The position numbers and the translations under genes are program-made. Below the pieces are notes generated by a model, which saw only the letters and a program-made list of their open reading frames with translations, did no database searches and was not told where the DNA came from. From Lunularia cruciata (taxonomy: Eukaryota; Streptophyta; Marchantiopsida; Lunulariales; Lunulariaceae): a stretch of 64,000 bases of DNA. How positions within the stretch are numbered: the stretch's first letter is position 1; every line of letters begins with the position of its first letter. Below, piece by piece: positions 24,900 through 33,900 of the stretch. The DNA is taken from contig OX419755.1 in the NCBI GenBank assembly GCA_948567375.1, positions 22,263,001 through 22,327,000 on the forward strand. Reading direction: 5' to 3'.

Positions 24900-25990
24900 A
24901 ATTGATAGTTTTGTGGTGAGAGCTCAAGCCATTGCAATAGTAGCAAAGTCATATGATGTGCTAGTTGGTGGAACAATGTTATACTCCATGGGTTTCAATA
25001 CTAACTATTGGGAGGAAACAACCTCCTATAGACCAGGTTGGCAATCAAGTGAGGGATGGGTATGTTGCCTACCAATATGCTTTAGTAGTGGTAGTCTTGG
25101 CTAACTATAGTTAGGGACCATGGCATCAATTTAGCTTTTAGTGGTTCCATTACTTGGGTTGGTGACTTATTGGAGGGGAATGCCCATGTAGAAGATACTC
25201 TAGTATTGAAGGAGATCACTCGGATTTGGACCACAAGTAGGATCATTCCATCCACCTTGGATATTCCATTTTGGATTTCTTATGAGGCATTGCAACAATA
25301 TGTAGACCAGTTAGTGCAATAGGCTTGGAGTGGAGCCTTTGTACCACCAAGAGACCAATGTGAGGATGAGCCTTTGCAGTCTATCATTGCTTGGCAATAT
25401 CTAATAGAGAGAGTATATTTATTGGAGTTGTTTGGTGAGAATAGCACTAGACTAGTTGTGGTATTACATGCAAGTATACGAGTATAGAGGTACTTGTATG
25501 TGGAGAGAGATGAGACCGCTAGGCAAGTCTCTCTACATTATGTGGTACACTTGGCCTATTTGCTGATTGCTGACATTGGTATCTTGAGTTATCACCAATG
25601 TCAGCAATCAAGGGTTACCAAAAGACCCAACTAGTAGACATTTCCTTATTGGGAGCATAGAATTTGGAGAGACATGGTCCCATTCATTTGGGGATTTTGG
25701 ATGGCCATGTTAGAGACATACACATGCTGACCAAAGTTAGGGTCTCCAAGATCTCCATTCTTGTGTGTTTTGGGAGATATTATGTATATTATGACATCTT
25801 TAGGTTCATTAGTCCATTTCTCCAACTTACATTTTGGAGAACATCTCTTTGATGGGTGATTCTTGCACCCGGGTGGTGGCAAGTGTACATCAAGTCCATT
25901 CTTGGATGGGACTTACCAAATTGTTGGATGCAACCAATGTGTGATCACGAGCTAATCATCTTTGGTGGACTTTGGCTTATTTGTCATAAC
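24900..25990 (+). pseudogene. Retrotransposon-encoded C5-cytosine DNA methyltransferase, decayed
   Basis: DNA (cytosine-5) methyltransferase motifs appear in the correct order across three frames. A conserved block of unknown role precedes it (24913-25104, with GGTMLYSMGF and SYRPGWQ). Motif I is LLELFGENSTRL (25419-25454), with its later glycines lost. Motif II is RYLYVERDETAR (25488-25523) just after a TAG. Motif IV leads with GPIHLGIL (about 25673-25696) and continues one frame over as GWPC at 25699-25710, the catalytic Cys, followed by TAG where Gln is expected. Motif V is GLQDL..VFWEIL. Motif VI is YILENI (25828-25845). A motif VIII-like LLDATNV-stop-SRANHLWWT is at 25921-25971. Motifs IX/X and the target-recognition region are missing: sequence passes straight into RNase H. 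C5 methyltransferases inside Ty3/gypsy polyproteins have been reported in some algae and protists. Dead gene, but the assignment is strong because of motif order and spacing. Confidence 0.8.
25564..25610. repeat. Perfect 17-bp inverted repeat inside the methyltransferase remnant
   Basis: The left arm TGATTGCTGACATTGGT (25564-25580) is exactly complementary to the right arm at 25594-25610, with a 13-base spacer. It lies between motifs II and IV, where the protein reading is lost. Confidence 0.85.
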
Positions 25991-26240
25991 TCATATGAGG
26001 GAGAGCAATTGGCAGCTATATGGGTAGTAGTACTTTTTTTATGTTACCTATTTGGTAAGTCCTTCACTCTCATCATTGATTATCAACCACTTAAGTGGTT
26101 GATGGAGTCTAACAAACTTTTAGGAAAGCTTGCACAATGAGATCTGATATTACATGAGTATGATTTCACAATTATTCATAAACCTAGAGTGGTGAACCGT
26201 GATGTAGATGGGTTGAGTAGAAATTTACATCCCAACAAAC
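25991..26240 (+). pseudogene. Ty3/gypsy RNase H fragment
   Basis: Reads YEGEQLAAIWVV then YLFGKSFTLIIDYQPLKWLM, the second and third RNase H blocks (Glu and Asp present). After a TGA at 26138-26140 it continues with HEYDFTIIHKPRVVNRDVDG, the last RNase H block with its Asp. RNase H degrades the RNA strand during reverse transcription. The first RNase H block and all of RT are missing; the junction with the methyltransferase motif VIII region is a deletion breakpoint near 25990. Confidence 0.75.
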
Positions 26241-26310
26241 AACATCAAACCAAAGCACATTGGCATGGTGGGATAAATGAGGAGATGGTGCCAGGTTAGC
26301 ATGCATCTAC

Positions 26311-26313
<3 letters not shown>

Positions 26314-26388
<75 letters not shown>
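26314..26388 (+). repeat. (TA)n microsatellite, 75 bases
   Basis: An uninterrupted TA dinucleotide array between the RNase H and integrase parts of the gypsy remnant. It generates spurious Tyr-Ile open frames on both strands. Such a long pure array is likely length-variable. Confidence 0.98.
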
Positions 26389-26390
<2 letters not shown>

Positions 26391-26504
26391 TTTGAGTCTT
26401 TGGTGGTATCTCTCTCAGCACATACAGTAGGAGTTATTGAGGCCACATATCTAGAGGGTAGAGATAGTGGTACAATTTAGCAAGACAATCATGATGATGT
26501 CTTA

Positions 26505-27590
26505 GTGATGGAGAAAATTTGCATTGGTGTTGTGGGTGGCACAATTGGAGCCAAGAAGAGAGACCATTTTCTTCAGCAAGCCAAGCAGTTTAGGTTGGAT
26601 GAAAAATACCTTCTTCATGTATGGGAAGATGGTAGAGTGCAAGTAGTACCACTTCCATCTCAAAAACCACAATTGGTCCATCATGCTCTTGGGGAGCTAG
26701 GACATTTTGGAGTAAAGCATACATAAAGCTTACTCCAAAGTCATTATTGGTGGCGTGGTATGCAAACCAAGGTACAAAAATTTGTTGTAGGATCAAGTAA
26801 GAGCATTATTTATGCTCCTATGCCACAATTACACCCATTACCTATTATGGGGTTGGGTTACTATTGGAGTTTGGACTTTGTTGGAACATTATTGTTAACT
26901 ATGGGAAATCATTGGTATATTTTGGTGATGGTGGAGCACTTGTCCAAGTGGATTGAGTTGGTAGCACTTCTTGACAAGTCTAGTGAAGAGATGGTTTACT
27001 CATTCTTGGATCAGGCTCTTAGTCATTTTGGTGCACCAATTGAGGTTTCAATTCATCAAGGTATAGAGTTCTTGGAGGCATTTCAGCCCTTATGTGACAA
27101 GGACTTGATTGATCATCATACTACCTCTTGAGATCACCCTAAGATAGATGGCTTAGCAAAGAGAGTGGTTCAAATGGTGAAGAGAAGATTGCATAAGTAT
27201 GGTTTGCAGAGAGGCCACTTGGGAGATTGAGATCTCCAATTACCTTGGTTGGCCATGGACTATTGGTTCAGCTGGCAAGCCTCCTTAGCATACTTCTCTC
27301 CTTACTTTCTACTCTATGGATGAGATCTAGATTTACCTACAGCCATTCATCAAGATGTTATTGTAGTTTTGGACTTGGATGATCTAGATGTATGGGTGAG
27401 CACATATTCTCAATGGGCAGAGATCTTTTGGAAAGTGATGTTAATGGCCTTTGAGAACTTGGCAATTACTCCGCATAAGGATAACTTATGTTATGCTACT
27501 AATTGAGGAGGTGGTTATAGACCCTTGATCCATTGATTTCATTTAGGTGACTATGTATATCTATAGCAGACAACACCAACAACAATTGAT
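26505..27590 (+). pseudogene. Ty3/gypsy integrase, catalytic residues lost
   Basis: The zinc-binding (HHCC) region is degraded: H-x-H side readable as HHALGELGHFG (about 26676-26708), but the CxxC pair is gone (VGSSKS). The core starts WSLDFVGT (about 26869, first Asp present). The second Asp is His in SIHQGIEF (about 27047-27070). The Glu is Lys in GLAKRVVQ (about 27153-27176) after a TGA. So two of the three DDE residues are changed. Later blocks (WDLQLPWLAM-like near 27228, SPYFLLYG near 27300) are typical of gypsy integrases. Integrase inserts the cDNA copy into the host chromosome. It continues into the CxxC/PHD tail. Confidence 0.8.
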
Positions 27591-27903
27591 GTTACCACTA
27601 TCTTGAGAGTGTGCAAGGATTTTCCTTCTAGAGTTCTCATGTTGGAAGGACATGATGGTGTTGTTTGGAAGGATCATGTGCATAATTGTGCACCATGCAA
27701 CCTCCCAAACATTGATGGCACTATGGACTCAAGGTTGGCACTTGTACGTGTAGGCTTGAGGTGTATATTATGCTGCTCTTTTGGTGGAGCTGCTACTATG
27801 TTAGTGTGTGATAATTTTTTGAGAGGATGGCATATGGTATGTTTGACTCCTCTTCTTAGGATGATTCCTCAAGTACAATGGTTATGTCTTAGATGTACTT
27901 GAC
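27591..27903 (+). pseudogene. PHD-finger tail of the gypsy integrase
   Basis: The 99-codon open frame from 27603 is the intact C-terminus of the polyprotein. Residues 12-34 read VLMLEGHDGVVWKDHVHNC then APC, a GPY/F-like tail with a CxxC. Residues 54-98 form a PHD finger: C54, C57, C69, (F72 in place of the fourth Cys), H77, C80, C95, C98, with the PHD signatures MLVCDN..RGWHMVCL (66-81) and QWLCLRC. PHD fingers read histone H3 tails, so in this place it would play the targeting role that a chromodomain has in chromoviruses (inference). The loss of the fourth ligand and the upstream stops make it non-functional. PHD assignment is from spacing and signature residues. Confidence 0.78.
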
Positions 27904-28072
27904 CTATTGCTAGTTCATCTTTTATATGGTATAGATTGCAAATAGGCAACTAATGATAGTGCTTGATAGCACCCAGCCTCTTGATCTTTACCTACCATAG
28001 GATATACCATATATTTGGAATAGATGGCTATCTAGAGTTAGAGTGACCTAAATACCAACTAGGGAGGCAATT

Positions 28073-28727
28073 GTGGTACTTTAGAGTTCATGTATGACTT
28101 ATGTGTGAGTTGTGCTTCTATAGTGTATGATATTAACAACAATGTATGTTATGTAATGATGTATATATGCACAACTTTTGTCATGAAATTTGTAGTGTTG
28201 AAGCTAGATTGCTTGGATGTTGGAGTAGTAGTGTTGGTAGTCATGGTTATTTTGGTAATTACTCATGGACTACTTGTTGACGGTCTGATTTCATGTTAGG
28301 GCTATTGATCACATGGTAGGACCCACCATCACTTGCACCATTTGCACCATTGGATGTGCCATCAATGGTGCCGTTAGGGCTGGAGATCTAGGTTGAAATC
28401 AGAGGTATAATTTTAAAGTGTAGCTCCAAAGAGCTCACTTCTTTGATGTTGAGCCTTCGAGTTCTTGGCTATGGTGGACAAAAGCCGGTGAGTATCACTT
28501 GGAGTCTCTTAGCTAGAGTGGATGTGGCTTAACTGAAATCAATGCCCAATTGTTGATAGAGTGTTTAGTGAATGATCAAGTACTGATCTATTTGAGTGTT
28601 ATTTGAATTGAAGAAGAATTGATTATTATGGCACTTTAGAATTCATGTATGACTTATGTGTGAGTTGTGCTTCTATAGTGTATAATGTTAACAACAATAT
28701 ATGTTATGTAACAATGTATCTATGCAC
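28073..28727 (+). repeat. Repeat B, right copy, part 1 (candidate 3' LTR) with internal duplication
   Basis: Homologous to 16.83-17.33 kb. It begins TGTGGTACTTTAGAG just after a purine-rich run. A block of about 90-100 bp (starting GTACTTTAGA(g/a)TTCATGTATG and ending TATGCAC) occurs twice, at 28073-28162 and 28627-28727. The left copy of repeat B has only the second. The young gypsy is inserted after the second block, and repeat B resumes at 36549. Confidence 0.5.
28724..28727 (+). repeat. Target-site duplication, left copy (GCAC)
   Basis: GCAC immediately precedes the left LTR and recurs at 36549-36552 right after the right LTR. Uninterrupted related sequence at 28150-28163 (TATATGCACAAC) shows the pre-insertion site. 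Five bases is usual for gypsy, so one base may have been lost. Confidence 0.7.
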
Positions 28728-29419
28728 TGTAACACCCATTTGTGCATGTGTGTGGTATTGTGATATTTAGCTTGGTATTACAAGTACTTAAGAGATATTA
28801 TTTATATAGAGATAAAGGATGGTTCTATATTAGTCATGGTTAGCTAAAGTTAGTCATAGCTAAGATAGATGGGACCTTACTTTAGAGGAAGTAGAAAAGA
28901 TGAGCATCACTATTTTGGATTTTAGTGTGTTGACTTGGTATTATTCCTAGGTGTTTGGCTTTGGGGAAAGAGTTGAGAACTCTTGGGCCCGCAAGCCTTT
29001 TTGTTTTGGATTCTTCTTTAGTCCAAGGATAGCCCATGTGAAGGAATCCTTGCTTTAGTGGTTGGGTCAAGATAAGACCACATGCTTAGGGGAATATGCC
29101 CATGTGAATGGATATTCCTTTCTACTTTTTGACTTTACTTGACTTTTAGTCTAGTAACTTGAGTTACTACGGTAATTAGTAACTTTGGTACGTAACTATT
29201 TCACAAGTATATAAACAAGGGGTGAGAAGGTACTCATCATCCTTTCATTTGCAACTATCTCTCTCTCATTGAGTTCTCTAGTGAGCAATGTCTTGAGTCT
29301 TGGAGTGTTAGCCTTGGAGGAATATGATGGAGTTGGGGTTCCTTGCCTTCTTAGTCCATGGTGCGCTACCATAATAGCCATCAGATGTTCATCTTGAGTG
29401 AGAGACAGGCCGGCTCACA
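28728..29419 (+). repeat. 5' LTR of the young gypsy
   Basis: 692 bp, TG..CA ended. It contains a TATA box at 29208-29215 and the CTCTCTCTC initiator-like tract near 29260. Differs from the 3' LTR at six positions, five of them transitions. Confidence 0.95.
29208..29215 (+). promoter_or_regulatory. LTR TATA box
   Basis: TATATAAA in the 5' LTR, about 480 bp from the LTR start, with the same motif at 36337-36344 in the 3' LTR. It is the likely pol II promoter of the retrotransposon RNA; transcription would start some 25-35 bp downstream (inference). Confidence 0.6.
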
Positions 29420-29423
29420 TTTT

Positions 29424-29440
29424 TGGTTCCGTTGCCGGGA
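29424..29440 (+). other. Primer binding site, tRNA-Asp type
   Basis: TGGTTCCGTTGCCGGGA starts four bases after the LTR end and matches the complement of the plant tRNA-Asp 3' end (TGGCGCCGTTGCCGGGGA) at most positions. Primes minus-strand cDNA synthesis. Confidence 0.8.
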
Positions 29441-29460
29441 CCTCTCTAGAAGGCAAGATA

Positions 29461-29631
29461 ATGTTCCGCGTCCAATTCTATATTAGGCAGAAGGAGGCTA
29501 TGAGAGCTCACTTGGAGAGAACATTAGGAGAGGAGAGGGCTGAACTTATGTTAGAGAACCAAGATCCATTTGTATACCCTGTAGTTCATTATGATGTCTT
29601 TGAGGTGATTTTGTACATCTTGTACACATGA
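29461..29631 (+). CDS. Short leader ORF 1 (56 codons), duplicated family
   Basis: A complete small frame beginning 21 bases after the PBS. Its C-terminal half (TLGEERAELM, then PFVYPVVHY and ILYILY) aligns without gaps to the second short ORF at 30756-30920, with about 20 of 45 residues identical. No known domain. The conserved protein sequence in two places argues that it was, or was part of, a translated product, for example the N-terminal part of a gag-like protein that now stands twice. Whether it is expressed is unknown. Confidence 0.5.
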   Translation: MFRVQFYIRQKEAMRAHLERTLGEERAELMLENQDPFVYPVVHYDVFEVILYILYT

Positions 29632-30279
29632 GAGGAATTGGAGAGATTGTGTGAGGTGGATTGCAGATTTTGGGGATTAAGGTGATTTTGGGCAAAATCT
29701 CAAGTTTGAGATCTGGACTTGAGATTTCTACACATGATAGCTTGGGTTATCGTTCAGTTAGCACACTTGAAATTATTGAGAGAGTTTCTATGCGCACTGG
29801 GCTAGAATTTTTGAAAGTTGATAAGGTAAAGTGCTTCCGCAACTGCATGCTCTCTGGAAAATTGTACAGAGTCTGCCATTTCTTCAATTTTCAGTGAATT
29901 GTCCTGAAAATTTCCAAGAAAATTCAGTGCATTGTATCCTACCTGCTGCCAAAAAAATTAGACAGAGATCGTTTTTGCGCAGGGCGTTACAAGTTTTTGA
30001 AGTGAGGGGGGTGGTTTTCATACCAAATCTGAAATATGGGTGCTGAATAGAAAGGTGTCTAGGCCAAATGGCTCAATGAAAAGATCTAAAATTTTGCAGG
30101 GAGGGACGCCCTGGAGTTGTGATCAAGTGTGGAAAATTTCAGAGGACTGTGACATATTGGTTGGGAGATTTGAGTGACATTGTGAGGAAGAGTCAATTCT
30201 GCAGAGTGGAGATCTCATGCATGAGAAGTTTGAGATCAACAAAAAGCATGTTTGAGTGTTTAGATTCATCTTGGGGAAC
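29632..30279 (+). other. Untranslated leader of the young gypsy
   Basis: About 650 bp between the first short ORF and the CCHC ORF. Several short frames exist but none is convincing. It may hold packaging or leader signals, which cannot be seen from sequence alone. Confidence 0.4.
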
Positions 30280-30753
30280 ATGGAGGGTCATCAAGAGTGG
30301 AAATTGAGATTATGCAAGGTTCCCCAAGGGTTTGAGGTGATTGTAGGGGTGGATTTGAGGAAAAGAGAATTTACAATAGAATTTGAAGAGAGTGTTGAGA
30401 GGATCCAAAAACCTACACCACTTGGAGGAAAGAGTGAGTCTAAGTGCTTTCTATGTGGAGAGAAGGGACATAAGGCAAGTTCATGTCCATTGACCTTTGA
30501 GAGCAAGAGATTGAGGGAAAGGAGAGGCTTACTTGACTTGGGTTTGCATGTTGGACCTTCTTCACCAAGATTGGGAGGGAGAAGATCTAAGACCAAGGAG
30601 TTGTGTGAGGTTTGTGGAGTTGAAGGATTTCCAAAAGGACATGAGTGTAGTGGAGTAAAAGCACTTTTGGAAACTTTGGTGAAGGATCTTGGAGAGAGTT
30701 TTAGTACAACTACAGAAATACTACCACCTTCATCAGCTAGTTCTCAAGATTAG
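30280..30753 (+). CDS. Accessory CCHC zinc-knuckle protein of the gypsy (157 aa)
   Basis: First ATG of an open frame ending TAG at 30751-30753; a GTG at 30256 is also in frame but unlikely as a start. Residues about 56-69 are CFLCGEKGHKASSC, a perfect CX2CX4HX4C retroviral-type knuckle. About 40 residues on, CEVCGVEGFPKGHEC (CX2CX8HXC) could bind a second zinc. Basic region RRSKTK lies between. A Ser/Thr-rich tail follows. The main polyprotein has its own gag knuckle, so this is an additional nucleic-acid-binding protein upstream of gag, unusual for gypsy elements. It is bracketed by two homologous short ORFs. Function unknown; RNA binding is inferred from the knuckle. Confidence 0.7.
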   Translation: MEGHQEWKLRLCKVPQGFEVIVGVDLRKREFTIEFEESVERIQKPTPLGGKSESKCFLCGEKGHKASSCPLTFESKRLRERRGLLDLGLHVGPSSPRLGGRRSKTKELCEVCGVEGFPKGHECSGVKALLETLVKDLGESFSTTTEILPPSSASSQD

Positions 30754-30755
30754 TG

Positions 30756-30920
30756 ATGGAGATAATCTTTCAACTTATGGATAAACTATCCATGAGAATT
30801 AGATTAATATGCACTCTAGGATTTGATGTTGCTATAGAAATCTTGGAGCAACCTGAACCTTTTGTGTTCCCTAGAGTGGATTATTCTCAGATGGTGTTAG
30901 TCATGTATATACTATATTAG
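30756..30920 (+). CDS. Short ORF 2 (54 codons), paralogue of leader ORF 1
   Basis: Starts two bases after the stop of the CCHC ORF. Residues TLGFDVAIEIL then PFVFPRVDY and the ending MYILY match the first short ORF at 29461-29631. The pair forms a direct repeat visible only at protein level, flanking the leader and CCHC ORF. No known domain. Confidence 0.5.
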   Translation: MEIIFQLMDKLSMRIRLICTLGFDVAIEILEQPEPFVFPRVDYSQMVLVMYILY

Positions 30921-30987
30921 TAATAGAGTGAGAGAAAAGAAAAGAGGAAAAAAAATTGAGAGAAAAGAAAGATAGTGAGGGGTTAAG

Positions 30988-33900
30988 ATGGGGAAACTTC
31001 CGGTTTTCTTTGGCAAGGATGGAGAAGATGTGGAGGCCTTTGTGAGAGACTTCAAGAGAGCTTGCATAGGAAACAATGAGAGGAGGAAGAATGAGTGGGC
31101 CTCATTATTACCAGATTTCTTTGAGGATGCAGCACTTACATGGTATGAGTCAGAATACCAAAAGAGAGAGAGGAGAGAGGGGGAAGAGGAGTCTTGGGAG
31201 ACTTTGACTTCAGCACTCATTGAGAACTTTCTTCCTGATGAGAGTTATGAGAGATTGATGAGTGAGGTTACATTTCTCAAGCAAGGAGATGGAGAGAAAG
31301 TGAGGGTCTATGTGGAAAGAGTAGAAAAGTTGGAGTCCAGATTTCGCATAGTGTTGAGGAAGGGTGGGGATGATGTGGAGACTACAATGATTGGCATAGG
31401 GGCCATGCTCACCAAGAATTTTGTGGGAGGATTGAGACCACAAATTAGAAGCAAGGTGAGATATGAGAAACCTTCTTCCAAGGTTGAAGCTATCAAGATT
31501 GCAATTCGTATGGAGGAGAGTTTGGAAGGGGATGAGAGTGATTTGGTGGTGAAGGAGGTTGTGCATCCTCCTCAAGGCTACAAGTATGGTGGAACTTCTG
31601 ATACTTTGGTGACAAGGGTTGCACCACAAGTAGTAGTTGCTCCAGTTCTTGCACCTCCACCAAAAGATCCACTCCAAACCATCACAGAACAACTTGCGGA
31701 TCTCAAGATCAATGTGGTGCAACTATGGGAGAAGAGAGAGGTGGATCAGAATGTAGGGAGAGGGCCTAGGAGTTATGGAAACTATCCATATAGAGGAGGC
31801 CAACCAGCCAACAATTTCAATGATAGAAATTGTTTTGGTTGTGGAGGAAGAGGCCATATCCAAAGGAATTGCCCAAATTCCACTTACCATGGAGGAAGGG
31901 GTTATGAGGGAGCCAATAGAGGGAAAGAGGGAGGTAGTGAAACCCAAGTGGCTCCTAATCCCAACAAAGGTAAGGGGATAGCATCCATAGATGTGGTTGA
32001 GAGCAAGTATGAGAAGGGAGAGTGCTCAAACTCCAAGGGTCTTAATTTGGAGCTTTTGGCACAAGAGAAGAAGAGAGCTCATTTTGCAGAGGATGTTCAC
32101 TCTTCTCAAGGATTTACTTCAAGCAAGGATACTCCTATGTCTACTAGGAGCACTCGCACCTCAACACCATCAACAACAAAGACTCCAAGGAAGAAGTTGG
32201 GGATGGAGGACTTCTTGATCTCAAAGCAACAATGGAACTACAATGTGTTGGAGGATGTTGGTAGTCACAAGGCTAACATCACAGTGGGCCAATTAATTGC
32301 TTTGAACCCTACCTTGAGAAAGGAGCTTAGAGGTGGTTTGAGTTCTACAAGGAGCAAGAAGAAGAAGAAGGCAAATGTATCAATGGGGGTGGTGGATGCC
32401 AAGCCAGCACCATGGGAGGCTTGTGAATATGCCTCCAAGATTGATGTGAGAGTGAATGGTCACAACATCAAGGATGCATTGGTTGATGGAGGATCAGCAG
32501 TGAATGCCATGTCAGAAAGGTTGATGAAGAAGTTGGGTATGATACCCTCAAGACCTTCAACATTTGTGGTGAGCATGGCAAACAAGCAACAAGTTCGACC
32601 AGTAGGAGTGATGGATAAGGTGGTAGTTTCAGTTATGGGAGTTCAAAATCTCATGACTTTCCAAGTCTTGAAGGATTCAAGCTATGACTTACTTCTTGGG
32701 AGGCCATGGTTGAGAGCAGCACGCACAACTGATCGATGGCACAAAGGGTACTTAAGGATTGGGCCATCAAACCATAGAGTCATTGTTCCTGTGACTAACA
32801 CCACCAACACTTCACATTCAGATACCCCATCTTCTGATTATTGGGAATCAGATTCTGAAGAAGGAGCTTCAGGTGTGGACACAAGCATGGAAGAGGAGAC
32901 TTCCACGGAGGAGGATGAATCTGAATCTGATTCAGATGTGTATCCTTTGTGTGCTATGGATTTTTCACCTAAGCCAGAGGTTTTGAAGGACCCAGATAAA
33001 TCACCATTGACACTTGAGGAGGTAGAGAGAAGGTTATCTACCCTCAAGTATGGCCCAAATGTTACCAAGGAGGAGAAAGTGAGATTTGAGGAGATTTTCC
33101 GCAAGTTCATCCATGTGTTTGCTTTTAGTTACAAGGATTTGAAGGAAGTCACCTTGGAGGAGCACAAGATAGAGGTGGAGTCACATGCAAGACCAATCCG
33201 CCAAAAGCAACGTCGCATTAGCCCACCAATATCTTTGGTTGTGAAGGAGGAGATTGATAAGCTCAAGGAGGCTGGATTTATCTTTGAGGTGGAGAATTCA
33301 GAATGGGTGTCTCCAATTGTCATTGTGAAGAAAAAGAATGGCAAGCTTCGGGTATGTGTGGATTACAAGAAGCTCAATGCTGTTACCAAGAAGGACTACT
33401 ACCCATTGCCATTCATTGATGAGATCTTGGAGGAGGTTGTAGGTCATGAGAGGTACAGTTTTGGAGATGGTTATAGTGGATATAACCAAATCAAGATTGC
33501 ACCAGAGCATCAACAACTCACCACATTCACCACACCTTGGGGAACTTACGCTTTCAAGGTCATGCCTTTTGGGCTTTGCAATGCTCCAGCCACATTCCAA
33601 CGGTTCATGAACAAGGTATTTGAACCTTTCATTGGGAAATTTGTGAGAGATTTCATTGATGACTTTTGTGTCTATGGGAGCAAGGAGGAGCACTTTGAGC
33701 ACCTAATCAAAGTCTTGCAACGCTTGGATGAGGCAAATGCATCACTCAACCCAGAGAAGTGCATTTTTGGATGTGAAGAAGGTCTACTTTTGGGGCACAT
33801 CATCTCCAAGGATGGAATAGCAGTTGATCCTGAGAAGGTGAGGAAAATCTCAGACCTTCCATTCCCTTCAAGCTTGACAAAGTTACGCCAATTCTTGGGA

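Larger units (their letters stand above)
17511..28072 (+). mobile_element. Decayed Ty3/gypsy element carrying methyltransferase and PHD finger
   Basis: Order on the plus strand: gag (18.1-19.4 and 21.05-22.1 kb), C5 methyltransferase (24.9-26.0), RNase H (26.0-26.24), integrase (26.5-27.6), PHD finger (27.6-27.9). Protease and RT are deleted. Family A (19.5-21.0) and a hAT-like transposase (22.5-24.6) interrupt it and a SINE-like piece lies near the start. GGGAGGCAAT at about 28061-28071 just before repeat B could be the polypurine tract. Repeat B copies on both sides are the likely LTRs. Roughly 10-15% divergence between them makes this much older than the element at 28.7-36.5 kb. Confidence 0.65.

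Noticed and set aside
26225-26480. Open frames rich in Tyr-Ile on both strands
   Set aside because: They are produced by the (TA)n microsatellite and do not represent a protein.
28882-29381. Minus-strand open frames of 61-62 codons, present again at 36011-36510
   Set aside because: They lie in the two LTRs, are duplicated only because the LTRs are, and oppose the element's transcription.
31210-31722. 170-codon minus-strand frame
   Set aside because: Shadow of the gag frame on the other strand; low-complexity composition and no domain.
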